Positions 11,487 to 23,704 of a DNA stretch of 64,000 nucleotides are shown one piece after another. Origin of the DNA: Posidonia oceanica (taxonomy: Eukaryota > Streptophyta > Magnoliopsida > Alismatales > Posidoniaceae). The translations under genes and the position numbers were made by a program. Location: assembly GCA_037176725.1 (NCBI GenBank), contig JAZBRS010000059.1, positions 7,427,001 through 7,491,000 of the forward strand, given 5' to 3'. The first letter of the stretch is position 1. Each line of letters begins with the position of its first letter. The notes under the pieces were generated by a model. That model saw nothing but the letters and a program-made list of their open reading frames with translations. It did no database searches and had not been told where the DNA came from.

Positions 11487-12145
11487 TTTCTGGAATGTAT
11501 TCTATATCTTGTTTTTGAATTTTGTTATGACTATTCCTGAATATGGTTTATGATATACAATGGCTTCTATGGTTTTGATTTAAATTTTTGTTATGGTTAT
11601 ATAATTATTGAATGTGTTTTATGAAATGAGTTAGAAACTTTTTCAAAGAAATATCTTAAAGGAAGTAAAGTACTGATAATATAGCTTAAGTTCAAGTACT
11701 ATGTTTATATGAGCTTGAGTTCAAGTTCTGTGTGTGTATGAGCATGAGTTCAAGTACTGATGATATAGTTGGAAACTAGATCTGATTACTTATTGATCTC
11801 CACTTGATATATTCTGTGAATGTGGAAATTATTCTGATTTTAAATATATACTATTACATTTTTTGTATAATGACAAAAAAGGGGAGAAAAATTAACATCA
11901 TATATTTTAATTTAAAGCCTACAGTAAGGGGGAGCATGAGAATTAAATTGAAAGTCAATATAATCTATGCTTATAGTAAGGGGGAGTATTTATACAAATT
12001 TGAATGTCACTCAAATTTTTATACAAATTTGAAAATCACTCAAATATTTATCAAATTGTCAAAGTTGTCTTATGCCTACAAATTAAAGGGAGAAAATTAT
12101 AGATATGTTAATGCAAAATTTTGTCATCATAAAAAAGGGGGAGAT
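11487..12145 (+). repeat. Non-coding zone with repeated polypurine tracts
   Basis: Polypurine runs of the form AAGGGGGAG occur at about 11875-11890, 11926-11934, 11978-11986 and 12085-12095, and directly before the LTR at 12131-12144. A short duplication (TATACAAATTTGAA, about 11991 and 12020) lies between them. The last tract would prime plus-strand DNA synthesis. No gene is seen. Confidence 0.75.
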
Positions 12146-13371
12146 TGTTGAAAATAATCTATGATATGTTTAATTTTGATGATAACAAATAATATTACTT
12201 GAGATATTATTTTTCAGTTGATTCTAAAATGGGAATATTATCTGAGAGAAGTCAACCTGTGAAGAACGTCAAGTGAAGCATTAAAAGCAGAAAGGAATTC
12301 TACATCAGAGACTTCATGAAGACAAGAAAAAAAATCAAGAAACTATTATTCATATTTGTAATATGTTGTATACAATTTTTCTTCATTATTGTACTTTAAA
12401 GAGATGATGTAAAAGATCTCCCAGAACGTCCTAAAAGTACCTAGGAAATATCCATACTCAAGGATCAGAAGAAACTTTGTGAGAAAATCCAGAGTATAGA
12501 GGTCAGGTCAAAATTGGCACACCGATTTTCAACCGGTATACCGAATAAAGGCACCCAGTAAAAATAGCATTTCTTTTTTACCGTTATTTGAAAAATAGAA
12601 GTCAGGTCAAAATCGGAATACCGATTTACTCTCTAGTATACCGAGTTAAGGGCATCAAAAAAATATCATTTACTTTTTACTGTTGTTGGTTTTCGGAACA
12701 CCTATATTTTTCGGTCTGCCGATGTTGTCGGATATTGTTATTTTTCGGTCGACCGGTTATTTTCGGCATACCGAAACAGGTGTCTGTTTTTATCCGTTGG
12801 ACTAACCGTTAGACACAGTTCAGACATTGCTAAACCTATAAATAGGACCTCAAGGACCCTACCAAGAAGCACCAAAAGAGATCACATCATATACTATCTC
12901 TCCAAAGCTTCAAAATCCATTTTTAGTGAGATTTCTCCCTAGTGAGCCAATAAGTGCATCAAAGTGTGTTTTCAAGTGTAAATTGTGTTGTGGGAGATCA
13001 AAAGAGCTATTGATTGTAAAGTTTGCTGTAACAAGGGTTGTATACTTCTCCTGCTCTGAGAAAGGCTTTGTGGATATTGCAGAGGAGGCTTCGATCTTCG
13101 TCAAGTAAGTTTAGTTTACTTTGATATAAGATTAAGGGAACTCCATAGGGGATCTGGGAATGGACTAGGCCAGGTTGGCTGAACCACTATACAAAGTTTT
13201 ATTATACATTGCTTCTCTTCCCCTTCTATGCATGTTTTAGAGTAAAATTCAACACTATAGATTGTTTGAGCATATTTGTTTAATTAACTATAAGCATAAT
13301 ACTTCAAAGAATCCTATAAAATTTTAAATACTCTATTCACTCTTCCTCTAGAGTCGCACTCAATCCTAACA
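12146..13371 (+). repeat. 3' LTR of the Sirevirus-like Copia element
   Basis: The LTR starts TGTTGAAAATAATC right after the polypurine tract and ends TCCTAACA, giving the short inverted ends TGTT/AACA and a length of 1226 bp. It contains the same CCGGTATACCG and TCGGTCGACCGG palindromes as the region upstream (about 12520-12780) and a TATA box at 12836-12846. No partner LTR is in the window. Confidence 0.8.
12836..12846 (+). promoter_or_regulatory. TATA box of the Copia LTR
   Basis: CTATAAATAGG lies about 690 bp into the LTR, just after the palindrome cluster. This is the normal place for the U3 core promoter, with transcription expected about 30 bp downstream. Confidence 0.65.
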
Positions 13372-13572
13372 CTTAGCCGTGGTGGACTATGGCTGCCCCC
13401 GTTTTTGTTGGCAGGCTCTTTGGCCTTTATTTGTTACTATAAAACTCTTAGGCCTTTATTTGTTATAGTCGTTGTAATATTTTGCTATAGCTCTTTGGGA
13501 TTCTGAAACTTCTATTTTTTCTTGACGGTGATACTCATCGTCATGTTTTTTTATTAATATAACTATTACGGT
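13372..13572 (+). mobile_element. Probable LINE (L1-type) 3' end
   Basis: Directly after the Copia LTR, a non-coding stretch ends TATTACGGTTTAC followed by a short A-rich tail (13571 on). Plant L1-type LINEs often end in such a TTTACGGTTTAC-plus-poly(A) tail. An internal GGCCTTTATTTGTTA duplication is visible at about 13420 and 13452. No LINE coding sequence is present, so this rests on the tail alone. Confidence 0.4.
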
Positions 13573-16087
13573 TTACAAAAAATGAAAAGAAAAAAAGAAC
13601 AGCCTAAGGAAGGAACATTTTCACATAATGAAATTGAGAGAATTAACCTACCTTGCTTATCAAAAAAATATTTGAGAGAATTTAGAAAGAGATCATAATT
13701 CATAAACATGCGTGACTTGACCCCCACTAATTACCAGCCAATTTCAACATCACAAAACATTAACTTGCACATGTTAAATCAGGGAGAGACAGTGTCTGAC
13801 CATCAGAGCAGATGAATCTTGTTCTCCCAACCTTGCTTCCCATTCACTTTTATGTGCCCCATATCTCAAAGAGTCATTGAATCTTGTCTAGTTCTTGCCC
13901 CCACATTGATCAAAGGAAGGTGGGGGAAATATCCCATTTGATCAGACATGAAGGCAGGTGAAAACGGTTTGCAGACAAATAATATGCCAACAAATAGTTG
14001 GCAGCTTGTCTCTCTTTGCTAGCTCCATTATCACATGCATGGCCCATTATTTCTGATGCCAAACACTAGCATTAGTCACTTCACTGAATACCAAACAAAA
14101 TCGATGTACCATTTTCTTCCGAACAAAATGTCGGTCGACGTCTTACAAATGATTTCTCTTCTCACATGAAAGTTAGATGTCACTGACCCATCCTCAAGAT
14201 CTCCATGCCATGTCTGAACGATAAGAGGAAACACAAGAAGCAGTGTAAGGGTGTTGCCACATCATCAGAACTCAGGTGTCCAGCACATTTGCTTCATATT
14301 CAGGTTGTGAAATTGACATCACAGTTCTCTGCTGTCTTCTATGCCTTTCATCATTCTTAAAATGTGGGATATTCATTTCTTCCATTCTGACTTTGAACAA
14401 GAAGGAGATACTTCTCCATATCCGCTATACAACTGATCAGGTGGTAATTAGTGGTCCTTTTTGAACTACTGATCCAATTGGTATATCTATGATGTGTTGT
14501 CTATAATTTGAAGTTTTATTCTCTAGATCTAGTAGTGGACACACATATCTTATGGTTTGTTAGCTAGAACTCCAATGTTCATTAGCTGAGTCATTGGATA
14601 AAAGTTCATCCTGGACCATAAATATTCATAGCATACTACACTTGTAAACAGTTATATATGAAATCATAGCATACTACACTTGTAAACAGTTATATATGAA
14701 CAGTTCTTCATATATGCACAATTTTCTTGTTTATTGGGAAAAAACTATGAGATCATGTCGTATGAGAGTAGTCTCATTGTCTGTCAGGTTTAAACTCAAA
14801 GAAATGCTTTCAATCCAACTTCTGTAATATTTTCCTAGAAACTCTTATTTTGAAATAAGTCCTTCAAATTAATCACACATAAAATATTGCTAGTTGCACC
14901 CAAATTCTACCGTGTCATTTATTTCTTCTTTCATATTAAGTTGCTAATTAGCTTTTGTTTGGTGACATGCTTACAACCTCAGTTTTGAATTTACTTACTC
15001 CAGATGTAATTTACATGTTTGTTCCATATTAGTAGGAAAATAAAAATGAAAATTGTTCAAGATTAGCTATAGTTGATCATTGGTCAAACTTATGCTCAAA
15101 TTAACCGAAAACAAAGATACAAGTTTGCCAGAAGAAATGACATACTTACGTACATTAATACATATACATACTAGTACCAATAAGATTAGTTCTACCATTT
15201 CTTACGTTTGAATTGAAAAGAACTATTTCCTCTAAAAATCCATGTGTCAATGCAAACTTCAAGGTTTCATTTAGCGATTAAATTGGATTGCTAAAGAAAG
15301 TATAATCTAATTGTTTCATGATTTTCCTTGGTAGACAAATTAATCAAAATTTGCCTTCTTGCTTGATATATATATGTTTCACTACGTATGTAGTTCCCTG
15401 CTCTAGAGTTTGAATAGTTTGATACTTACTGGTCAAATTTCCTTCATATCTTAGTTGCAAAATCAGTTGAAGCCATGCATTAATTAGAAACAACTGGCAT
15501 CCCCACTTCTATCAAACTCCTCTCTTTCTCTCTCTCGCTCCCATTCAACATGTATCAAACGAGAAAAACTAGCTTTGATTTCTGAACTGAACATTGTGAA
15601 GACCTAATACCCCCAGTTTTCTTCCAGTAGATACATGCATGACTCCGAACACCTAGAGATCAGAGAGATAGTTAATTAACTAAAGGGCTTAGCCAAATGG
15701 ATCAGTTTTAAGTGGTAGCAAGATTTATAGAATGAAAAACACAGCTAGCTAAAGAAACAAAGCAAACAGTCAACAGCAGTAGCAGTAGTTCCTAACGTGA
15801 TCTTTACTGTCCACACCACACGCGTGTAGAGGAAAAAGGAAACCAGACCGACCAACCTTCTTTCTCACAACCCATTTTAGACTCCTTTCTCTCTACACTA
15901 CAAAAGAAGCTACAACAACAGCAAAAAACCCACATCCAACCGCCCCACTCCCCTCCCCCCTCCCCGACCCCCGCCCTCCCACAAAAAAAAAAAAAACCCT
16001 ACAAGAACAAATTAAAAAGAACAAGATCAAGAAGATGATGATGATGATGGAGCTTCCCTTCACTTTGTTCAACTTCCATTGTGTCGA
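13573..16087. other. Intergenic region downstream of the YABBY gene
   Basis: No gene is visible on either strand; the few open frames are short and without family motifs. The right end (about 15780-16087) probably contains the YABBY 3' untranslated region on the minus strand, including a C-rich stretch at about 15940-15985 and a GATGAT run near 16034. A 37-bp tandem duplication is listed separately. Confidence 0.5.
14626..14700. repeat. 37-bp tandem duplication
   Basis: Two identical 37-bp copies, 14626-14662 and 14664-14700, begin TCATAGCATACTACAC and have a period of 38 bp. The identity suggests a recent duplication. No function is apparent. Confidence 0.9.
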
Positions 16088-18151
16088 TCAGAAAGGAGTG
16101 ACACCCATGTTAGCTGCAGCTGCCGCGGCTGCAGCCGCGTAGAACCCGTCCTTAAGCATCATGTCATGATCAACAACATCCTGCAAACAAAACACAAGAT
16201 CAGATCTCATCAGTGACCCAAACAGGTACATCTATATAAAGAAGAACCTGTGAAGTATGAAGCAGAAAGCTGCCATGCGTATTCTTCTTCCAAAACTTCA
16301 AAAAAAAAAAAAAAAAAAGGGGTGTTGCACTCAACCTTTACCTGCTGGCGAACATTATTCTTTTTCATGCTCTGGTCAGGCATCAGACCAAAGTGGATAT
16401 GAGGAAAATGGGCCCACTGGAAGATAAAAAAGAGAGAGAAATGAGAATGATATGAAGAAGAAACCCTAACCCTAAAAGAGGGAAGAAAAAAAGGAGGTTG
16501 GGAATGGAAATCCTAAAGAAAAAGAAGAGTAGAGTAGAGTTTTTATGGTAGTGTTTGAGGTTTTGTAGGGTTTTTACGTTCTTTGCTGCTGCACTGAAGG
16601 CTTCTCTGTGTGTGATGTCTGGATTACCAGCTTTGATGCGTTGGATTTCGTCCCTGCAACAACCATCAGACCATCATATGAAAGAAGAATGGAGGAAAGA
16701 GGAAAAAAGAGAGAGGGGAGATGTGTGTTTTTTTTGGTTGCTTGATATTAATGTTGTGTTTGGCCATTATTGCTTACTTGATGAACCTGTTGTAAGCAGA
16801 AGGCACTCTCTGCCTCTTCTCTGGAGCTGCAAACATCAGTCTTGCATCAGTGATCTACACATCTCTATGACACTAGACTATTGCTATGGGAAGAAAAAAA
16901 AACCAATAACATAAGATTACTGCTGGGTTCAGTATCCTGTGGGATTCAGGACATATTTGTTTAATGACATGAAAGGGTTGGAGTTTGGAAGTAATGGATG
17001 AAGGTGGGGAGATGGAACGAGGGTACTGTTGCTACAGGAGGAGCCACAGAGGCATCACAGGCCATGGAAGGGAGTGACATTGGACTGTTATTAATAGTGG
17101 AAGGTGTAGCTTTTCCTCGACATGCATCCACTTTGCAGATGTAGAACATGTGTTCTTCTTCCCTTCTCATCCGCCCTCCATTTTTTTAATATATGCTTCA
17201 TCTCAATTAATTTGCAGGTAGAAGAAGAAGGTAGAAGGAAGAGAATTTCGCTGAAAAGACAAGAGACTGTGACTGTGAGGGAATTTCTCAACCCAGCTGT
17301 TTAAAAAAAAAAATTGTGGATAGGAATGTTTGTTAGAGATCTATTGGAAGCTTCATACTACAAAAGAAATGGATCTCACTGGGGTGCCAAGTCACTGCAT
17401 GTAATAACTCCATTGTTAGGAGCAAAATAAAACATAGAAAAAACAAGAAGAATAAGAAGAAGAAGATGACGATGGAAAGATTATTCTCACGTCTGTTGAC
17501 AGCTGGTGTTTGTTGGGTGGACTCTTCTGCTCTTTTGGCTGGAGCTATTGATTCCTTTGCAGTAGTGTTGGGCTGATCAAGCAACAATGGAGGTGGTGGA
17601 GAAGTGATCTCTTCCTAATAACGAAACAAAAAAACAAGCAGACATGTATTGAAGATGAGAAAGATAATACTAGTTGATCAAATTGATGACAATGTAGAGG
17701 AAGATCTAGATTGTATACCAGAAGACTGTTGTGGGTGTATGATGGAGCTAAGAAGGTGTTGCCCAAGTGAAACTGATTTGCTGCTGGCAGATGCAGTGCA
17801 CGCATGTTGACATTGAGAAGATTGCTGCAGTGTCCACATCTCACAGTCACAGTCTTGAACAGGCTACTATAAGGAACACTCACCTGCACCACACAACATC
17901 AACAACAAAAGAGAACCCAATAGAGAGAACAAACAAAGAAACTACAAAAGGTCAGCAAACAACAAAGATGGATAGATAGAAAGAGAGTAGAAAGGCAACA
18001 GCAAGAGAATATTTTGAAGAGAAGTGAACAGTGGACAAGAATATACCGCTAGGACGGTGTCACAAAAGTTGCAATGGACATAGCAGAGTTGCTCGGAAGG
18101 AGAAGGTGAGAGGTGGTCCAGAGAAAAGGTTGCTGCTGAAGAAGATGACAT
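16088..18151 (-). CDS. YAB1: YABBY-family transcription factor, FIL/YAB3-like, 7 exons
   Basis: The coding exons on the minus strand are 18047-18151, 17719-17883, 17491-17614, 16778-16826, 16578-16653, 16342-16416 and 16088-16180. All junctions are GT-AG and the joined frame is 228 residues plus TGA. The N-terminal C2C2 zinc finger uses Cys27/Cys30 (CNFC) and Cys51/Cys54 (CGHC). A Ser/Pro-rich linker follows, then the HMG-like YABBY domain (about 131-180: [32 protein letters not shown]). The tail has nine alanines (213-221) and ends NMGVTPF. YABBY proteins act in the nucleus and set abaxial identity and lamina growth in leaves and floral organs. [13 protein letters not shown] plus the exon pattern place it in the FIL/YAB3 clade rather than YAB2, CRC or INO. 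I chose the ATG at 18151 because the family starts MSSSS; an in-frame ATG at 18226 would add 25 basic residues. The reading is intact. Confidence 0.95.
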
Positions 18152-18411
18152 GATCTTGTTCTTCCTCTTCTTCTTGTAGCTTGCAGTTGATGCTGTTGTT
18201 GTTCTTGTCTTCCTTTTTCTATGCAAAGCTTCGCTTGACCTGTTGCAACCTTTAGATTTGATTGACAGATTTGATATTTAGATTCCTTAGCTCCCCAGCC
18301 TGATTTGATATGTGATTTGATTGACCGATCAACAACCTCGGATCTGCTCTTTGATTTGATGAAAGGGAGGAGGAAAGAGAGAACAGAAAAGAAAGGAAAG
18401 GCAGCAGCCAA
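18049..18411 (-). other. Upstream ORF overlapping the YABBY start, out of frame
   Basis: An ATG at 18411 opens a 120-codon frame (MAAAFPFFSVLSFLLP...) that runs across the YABBY start codon in another frame and stops inside exon 1. If the transcript starts near 18490, ribosomes would meet this ATG first. It could lower translation of YABBY, or be removed by a leader intron that I cannot place. Nothing suggests that the peptide itself is functional. Confidence 0.35.
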
Positions 18412-18517
18412 GAGGAAAGAAAGGAGAGCAAGTGTTTTGATGTGCGCGAGAGAGAGAGAAGAAAGAGGGCAGATGGCTAAGGCCTATGCTTCCTACAAAC
18501 TACAACTCTCAGGGCTG

Positions 18518-18523
18518 TTTATA
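18518..18523 (-). promoter_or_regulatory. Candidate TATA box of the YABBY gene
   Basis: The minus strand reads TTATTATAAACAG here, about 370 bp upstream of the start codon. Downstream, the leader is strongly CT-rich on the coding strand (18360-18470), as is common in plant 5' untranslated regions. The start of transcription would lie near 18490. Confidence 0.45.
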
Positions 18524-20562
18524 ATAAGAGGAAAAGAATCTGACGAGTGATGGGAAATTGTCCTTTTGAAACAACTGTTGCTGCTGGTACATGGGTTCCT
18601 TACACTGTTGTGAAAAAAAAGAAAGGGATATTAAGCTTTCCTTCAGTATATTATATGTTACCTTCCTCAGTAATCCATCGTGTCAAGAGCCAGCAAGCCA
18701 AAACAGTCACCAGGTTAACATTTCCTGGAGGAAAACAATTTAAAAACAGTGGTGCAACAGCAGAACATAGGCATGGTTTGTAGACTAGTAGAGCAGAAGA
18801 GTTCATTAGTCAAACTTGTTAGGCTAGATCTCCTAGATCTTAATTGGGTCAGAATGGGGTGTGATTATTTGATCATTGTGGTGTTCCTGTGGTTGTTGCT
18901 CCGAAAGTTGGATTTTATAAAATTTGCTGCCTCAGGATTTTATACACCTCTTTCATGTAATCTTTAGGAGAACTGTGGAGGTTTGTTTACTGGTTGTATA
19001 GGAGATCAAAGTTGCACAATTGGACAAATGAATGTCTTGTTACAGAAAGTTCTGTTTAATGCTTGCATGTGAAGAAATCTGTTTTTTGTTTAACAACCTT
19101 AATTTCTAAAAGTGACTTTGTTGGATTATTAACATTGCTTAATAAATATCATGAAAGTTGCCTTTTCTTTGTGTAAGAATGAGGCTTCATGGTCACTATC
19201 ATCTTATGGAATAAGTTTAATCATAAATGTCAAATATAGTATATCGTTCTCAACCATTCCCATCATTAAATACTGTGTGATAGCTATGTTTCTTGTTCTT
19301 TCCGCAGCATATGTTTCAGGATTCCTGTTGGTTTGGTGCGTTAATTTCAATTGGATGGGTATATGTGAGTCAATCACGAAAAATATTATAAATAAATCAA
19401 AGGTGCAATGAAGAACAATGTCTACTACTGGAAAGATAAGCCCGGATAACAACAAGACCCATTAATTTTCAAGTACCACTTTCAGGAGATATGATGCTTA
19501 TTCTTTAATCTACTGAACTCTCCTCGCAATAATTGGAAAGGATCCCAATATATTCCACTCTATAGCTAGTTTACAAGATTCTAAAAGAGTTACAAGAAAA
19601 AGAAGACGAAGAAGTGAACAAAACACTCATTTGTGGAATTAATTACAATAGACATGCACCCTCCTTGCAAGGAAAAAGCTAGTCACACAGAATCACATGA
19701 ACCCTTGTGGTTTCCCATTTCCAAATGTCCCATAACTTTCAACCTCGCATGGAATAATCCTTTTCCCAATGATTTCACAAGAGGCAAGATAGAAAAGTTC
19801 ACATATGCCATTCCCAATATGAAAGAAATGTATGGCTAGAGAGAGATAGAGATGGAGATAGAAAGAAATTAAAGCCAAACACCCACACACTCATAGGCAT
19901 CTGAAGTATGCTAGATAACAAGAGGTAGAAAAAAGAAAGGGACGTTCGCATGGAACCATTTACTTTCTATCATTCACCTGTTGTTTTCATAGTAACGTTA
20001 GAAAAGAGGTAGAGAAAGAAGTCATCAGAGCTGATTTGCTTGTGGGGGTCACTTGGACTGAGAATGTTATGTAACAGAGAAAGAAAGAGAGAGACCTCTT
20101 CTGTCTTGTGGGCAATAGGGCAAGACATAGCAAAGGACGCCCGGAGTCCCAGCAGCAGAGCTGCAACAATAGCAGCAGAAATGATGTATAAGCACGTAAT
20201 GATATATCATATACATATTTAGTATTAACAGTGATGTGCACAGTATACTGGTTCTTCTTTTTCACCTCCCGTTTCCTTCTCCGGTTCCTTTGGGTGCATG
20301 GCATCAAATCCATGAACTTTTAATACCATCTAACCAGAATCTAACAAACACCAGCTTGATTCATATCATACTTTCATGACCATCTTGATTTCTTTTTCCT
20401 TGGGAGGGTCTGGAGACCGAAGAGGGTACAATAATTTGAAGTCCACAAAGAAAAATCCAAACAAAAGAGGCAAAAGAAATTAAAGCAAACCAGCTCCTCA
20501 CTTTTCATGATTTGACTGCACAACGGCTGCACCTCTCTCTCTCTCCCCTCAGTAACAAAAGA

Positions 20563-20585
20563 GCAGCAGCAGCAGCTGCTGCTGC
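20563..20585. repeat. CAG/CTG perfect palindrome
   Basis: Four CAG units run directly into CTG units, giving a perfect 23-bp inverted repeat that could form a hairpin. A CT microsatellite flanks it on the left. Confidence 0.85.
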
Positions 20586-21425
20586 AGTTGCAGAAGACAG
20601 AGATCCCTTGTGTTTCTCTCTCTAACTCTATCCCTCTCTCTCATCTTTACCGCGTTTGTCCTTTCCTATAATCCCACACCCCTTGTTCCTTTTTGTGTCA
20701 TGGTAGGGCTAATATGGCTACTTGGAAGGCTGAGAACAGCCCCATATGATTCACAACCATCACTATCATCCCTCCTCTTCTTCTCTCAGCATATTTCTAG
20801 GGCTCACATACTTCCAACCACAACACCAACATGGCAAACAAGCAAGCACGACTTCGCTCGTGCTTTTCATGACCACTGTCAAAGCCTGTTGCACCCACAT
20901 TGACTTGCTCCCTTACCCACATTGGCTTTACCCCTCAGCTAACAAAGCCACTTCAATCACTTATGGATTAGGGTTTGCTACATGCATATGTGTCAGTTGC
21001 ATTGCCTAGATTAGGGTTTGAATGCAGTGACGGACACTGTTCCTTGTAACTAAGCCAACAAACCATGAATGGATTAGGGTCTGCTTCATGCATATATAGC
21101 ACAACATGAGATTACGTCTAGATGATGACTATGATAGCCATGGATTCATTAATTAGGTAGCTTTTTCTCAACTATCACAGCCAAATCAACCAATAAGGGA
21201 TTAGGGTTTGATTTATACGAGTAACAACATTGCATGGGATCAATGAGGAGATGGATGGATGTGAATGGGGTAGAGGCTACATAGCTGCTAAGAGATGTTG
21301 GTTGGTAGTACAGAAATAGCTGATTGAGCCCCATCCCTCAAGGTTGCAGCTTTCTGCAAGACCAGCCATAATGGTGATCTCAGATGCCTCAGGTGGCACC
21401 GTCCCCACTGCCAAGAGTGAAGCCG

Positions 21426-21526
21426 CCACGTCATCATTCTTCCTCATCACAGCCTCATTATTAAATTGTTATCACGATCTCATGTCCCGTGTCACGTGGG
21501 AAGCACGTGACGTGCCTCTTATAAAT
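21426..21526 (+). promoter_or_regulatory. G-box/ABRE cluster followed by a TATA box
   Basis: CCACGTCA (21426-21433), CACGTGGG (21493-21500) and CACGTGAC (21504-21511) are G-box or ABRE-type bZIP/bHLH sites. TTATAAAT (21519-21526) follows within 10 bp. The arrangement looks like a plus-strand promoter, but no recognisable coding exon follows before the CACTA end at 22260. Confidence 0.4.
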
Positions 21527-22259
21527 GGAAAATTGAAGCAAGATCATTGCAAGGGCCAAGGTGTGGCAGTGGCACCATGAATGCATGTCGTGAGGTACCC
21601 GTGATTGAATTGGACTTTCGATCTTCCTCTCTTCTCCTTCCCGTCTCATTCAACCCCATCCATCCTTGTCTGATCTCTCGTCTAACCTGGTCGGATCGGG
21701 ATCCGAGTGAGGTTTATTTATGAGTCTGGTGGTGGGTATTGAATTTGGGTGTGTCTTGCGCATGTACTCTCTTCATTTATTGCATGTATTAGATGATGAA
21801 AGTAGAGGCCATGCCCAACTCTGTTAACTACTGGGTAACATCAGGAAGAGAATCTGATACACGTCGATCCATATCCTAACCGTCCATTTACATTTCTACT
21901 CGTATAGTCGTGTGTATATGTTTGTTTTTTTGGATAATGTACATATGCCCATGTTCAATGTCGTGTTGGGTGTGGTTCGGGTAACATAAGATTTTAAGGA
22001 CAAAGATCTTTAATAAGATCGCGACGTGCTTAAATTCAAGACCGTACCCATGTCGTTCATTGCAGAAACAATCTGGTACAAGCATGGGTCTAGATCCTTC
22101 GAAGTTTTTTCAAGTTTCGTGAGCTGGGTAATTGAGATGATGACACGTGACATTTGCATACATAGGGTCTAAAATAGATACTCATTTTAGCTTTTGGGAG
22201 CCATTATGGCTGTTTTTGTTTGAACCACTCTAAATTCTTAGTAGGCCTCACCTAGGTCG

Positions 22260-22620
22260 CACTATAAGAAAATTAGATTTTAACCATGGTCAAAATCTAT
22301 GGCTAATACTAAAAAAATCGTTGCTAATTAAATTTAGCCACGGTTTTTAACCGTGGCGGAACCCGTGGTTAAAAGTTCTGTATCTAAATTTTAACCACCA
22401 TTCTAACTGATCGTGGCTAATTTAGCCACGATCTAATTCCATGGCTACGAAAGTATTCTTGTCGCATCAAGATCTATGGTCAGGCTGTTGCTAATTTAGC
22501 CACAGTATTTTTCGTGGCCAAGGCCGTGGCTAATTTAGCTACGATAGTTTTCATGGCTAAGGCCGTCGTTAATTTAGCCACGGTATTTTCCGTAGCTAAG
22601 GCCGTGGCTAATGTTTTAAT
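22260..22620 (+). mobile_element. CACTA (En/Spm-type) transposon terminus
   Basis: The end reads CACTATAAGAAAAT, close to the usual CACTA terminal repeat. It is followed by many subterminal copies of TTAGCCACGG and its complement CCGTGGCTAA (for example about 22331, 22415-22435, 22492-22545 and 22573-22615), where the transposase normally binds. The three bases before it (TCG) would be the target duplication. I could not find the opposite end (TAGTG preceded by TTTTCTT) in 22620-28000, so the element may be truncated or interrupted. Confidence 0.75.
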
Positions 22621-22866
22621 ACAATTTTAGCATATATTATAATTTATTTTCTCTTTTTCACTTGTATTGTAATATATAAAACAAACTAAATTGTTTTCAA
22701 AATAAAGATTATATACTAATTTAACAACAAACTTCAAATTCACCAAAAGTAAAATATATTAATTCCATAATCTAGTACATCATGTTCTCATATTAAGGTA
22801 TCAGTTACATGACTATTTCCAAAAGAAAATATAACAAAAACTTAACACTTGAATGAAACATCTAGA

Positions 22867-22944
22867 TCAAACATCATCATCTGCATGGCTTGTAGAATTT
22901 AACTTGACATCATGATCATCATTAGCATTAACACTTGTAGAATC
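22867..22944 (-). pseudogene. Possible terminal exon inside the CACTA-linked segment
   Basis: A 26-codon reading starts right after a T-rich acceptor (TTTTTTGTAG) and ends in TGA. It encodes a Ser/Asn/Asp-rich tail (DSTSVNANDDHDVKLNSTSH). It could be the last exon of a CACTA-encoded gene on the minus strand. No domain is recognised and upstream exons were not found. Confidence 0.3.
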
Positions 22945-23704
22945 CTACAAAAAATAATACAAATCATAGAACAAACCCAGCAACATTGCATGAACTATAT
23001 AAAAAGAAAAAAGAAAGATATATAGTAAAATAAGAACTAATCATCGTAAGGAACCTTTAATTGAAACATCATACAAAACTACAACCATCATACTAAATAA
23101 TACATAGAAAAGAAAATATTTGAGGAGATCACAACCAAATTTCATCATTCTGCATACTAGTAGAGTACTTTCATAACTATTTAAGCCTTGTAAATGATAC
23201 TTTCTGGATTGTCTTATTTACATTCTTATTTGTATCTTCTTTGTTCTTGGATTCAGATTTTTAGAGTCTTATCTTCTTTGTCTTATTGCCTTTGTATATC
23301 TTATTTTGTTGTTATTTTCAACCAAGCATTAGTCAAGGTGAAGCATGCATCAATGGAACAAGGTAGAGTATAAAATGAAAAATCAAAGTAGTTTTTATAC
23401 AATTAACAAGTGGATATACAGTTGAACTGTGATAAGTTGCTTTTATGCCAGAAATTTTGAATCATTTGAATAATATACAAGGACCAACATAAGAACAAAT
23501 TACCTTAGATAAGTAGAAGGTTAAAACACTATGAAATCCCGCAAACCAAAACATAAATAGTTGTGAGGATTTCTAGGATTTCCACCCCAGATTCCACAAA
23601 CCAAACAACATCCAAAATGACAAAAGAAGATCTACATATGATATCTTTAAAATTTGCAAAATATGTGAAAAACACAAAAAATTGAGCTTCACGTATGAGG
23701 GTAC

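Larger units (their letters stand above)
9268..13371 (+). mobile_element. Sirevirus-like Ty1/Copia retrotransposon, 5'-truncated
   Basis: The order on the plus strand is the end of RNase H (9268-9735), a non-coding zone full of palindromes (9771-10165), a decayed extra ORF (10365-11486), several polypurine tracts and a complete 3' LTR (12146-13371). An extra ORF after pol, repeated palindromes and multiple polypurine tracts are known hallmarks of Sirevirus Copia elements. Gag, protease, integrase and RT are absent. The 5' break abuts the Athila-type LTR, and no target-site duplication can be checked. Confidence 0.8.
18530..22259. other. Intergenic region upstream of the YABBY gene
   Basis: I see no protein-coding gene on either strand. 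The sequence looks unlike the surrounding retroelements and is probably the YABBY upstream regulatory region plus unrelated spacer. CT-rich stretches (20530-20640) and repeated GATTAGGGTTTG segments (about 20967, 21011 and 21199) occur. A G-box/TATA cluster and a CAG/CTG palindrome are listed separately. Confidence 0.5.

Noticed and set aside
18305..18783. Plus-strand frames opposite the YABBY leader
   Set aside because: Purine-rich low complexity opposite a CT-rich leader; no homology or splice pattern.
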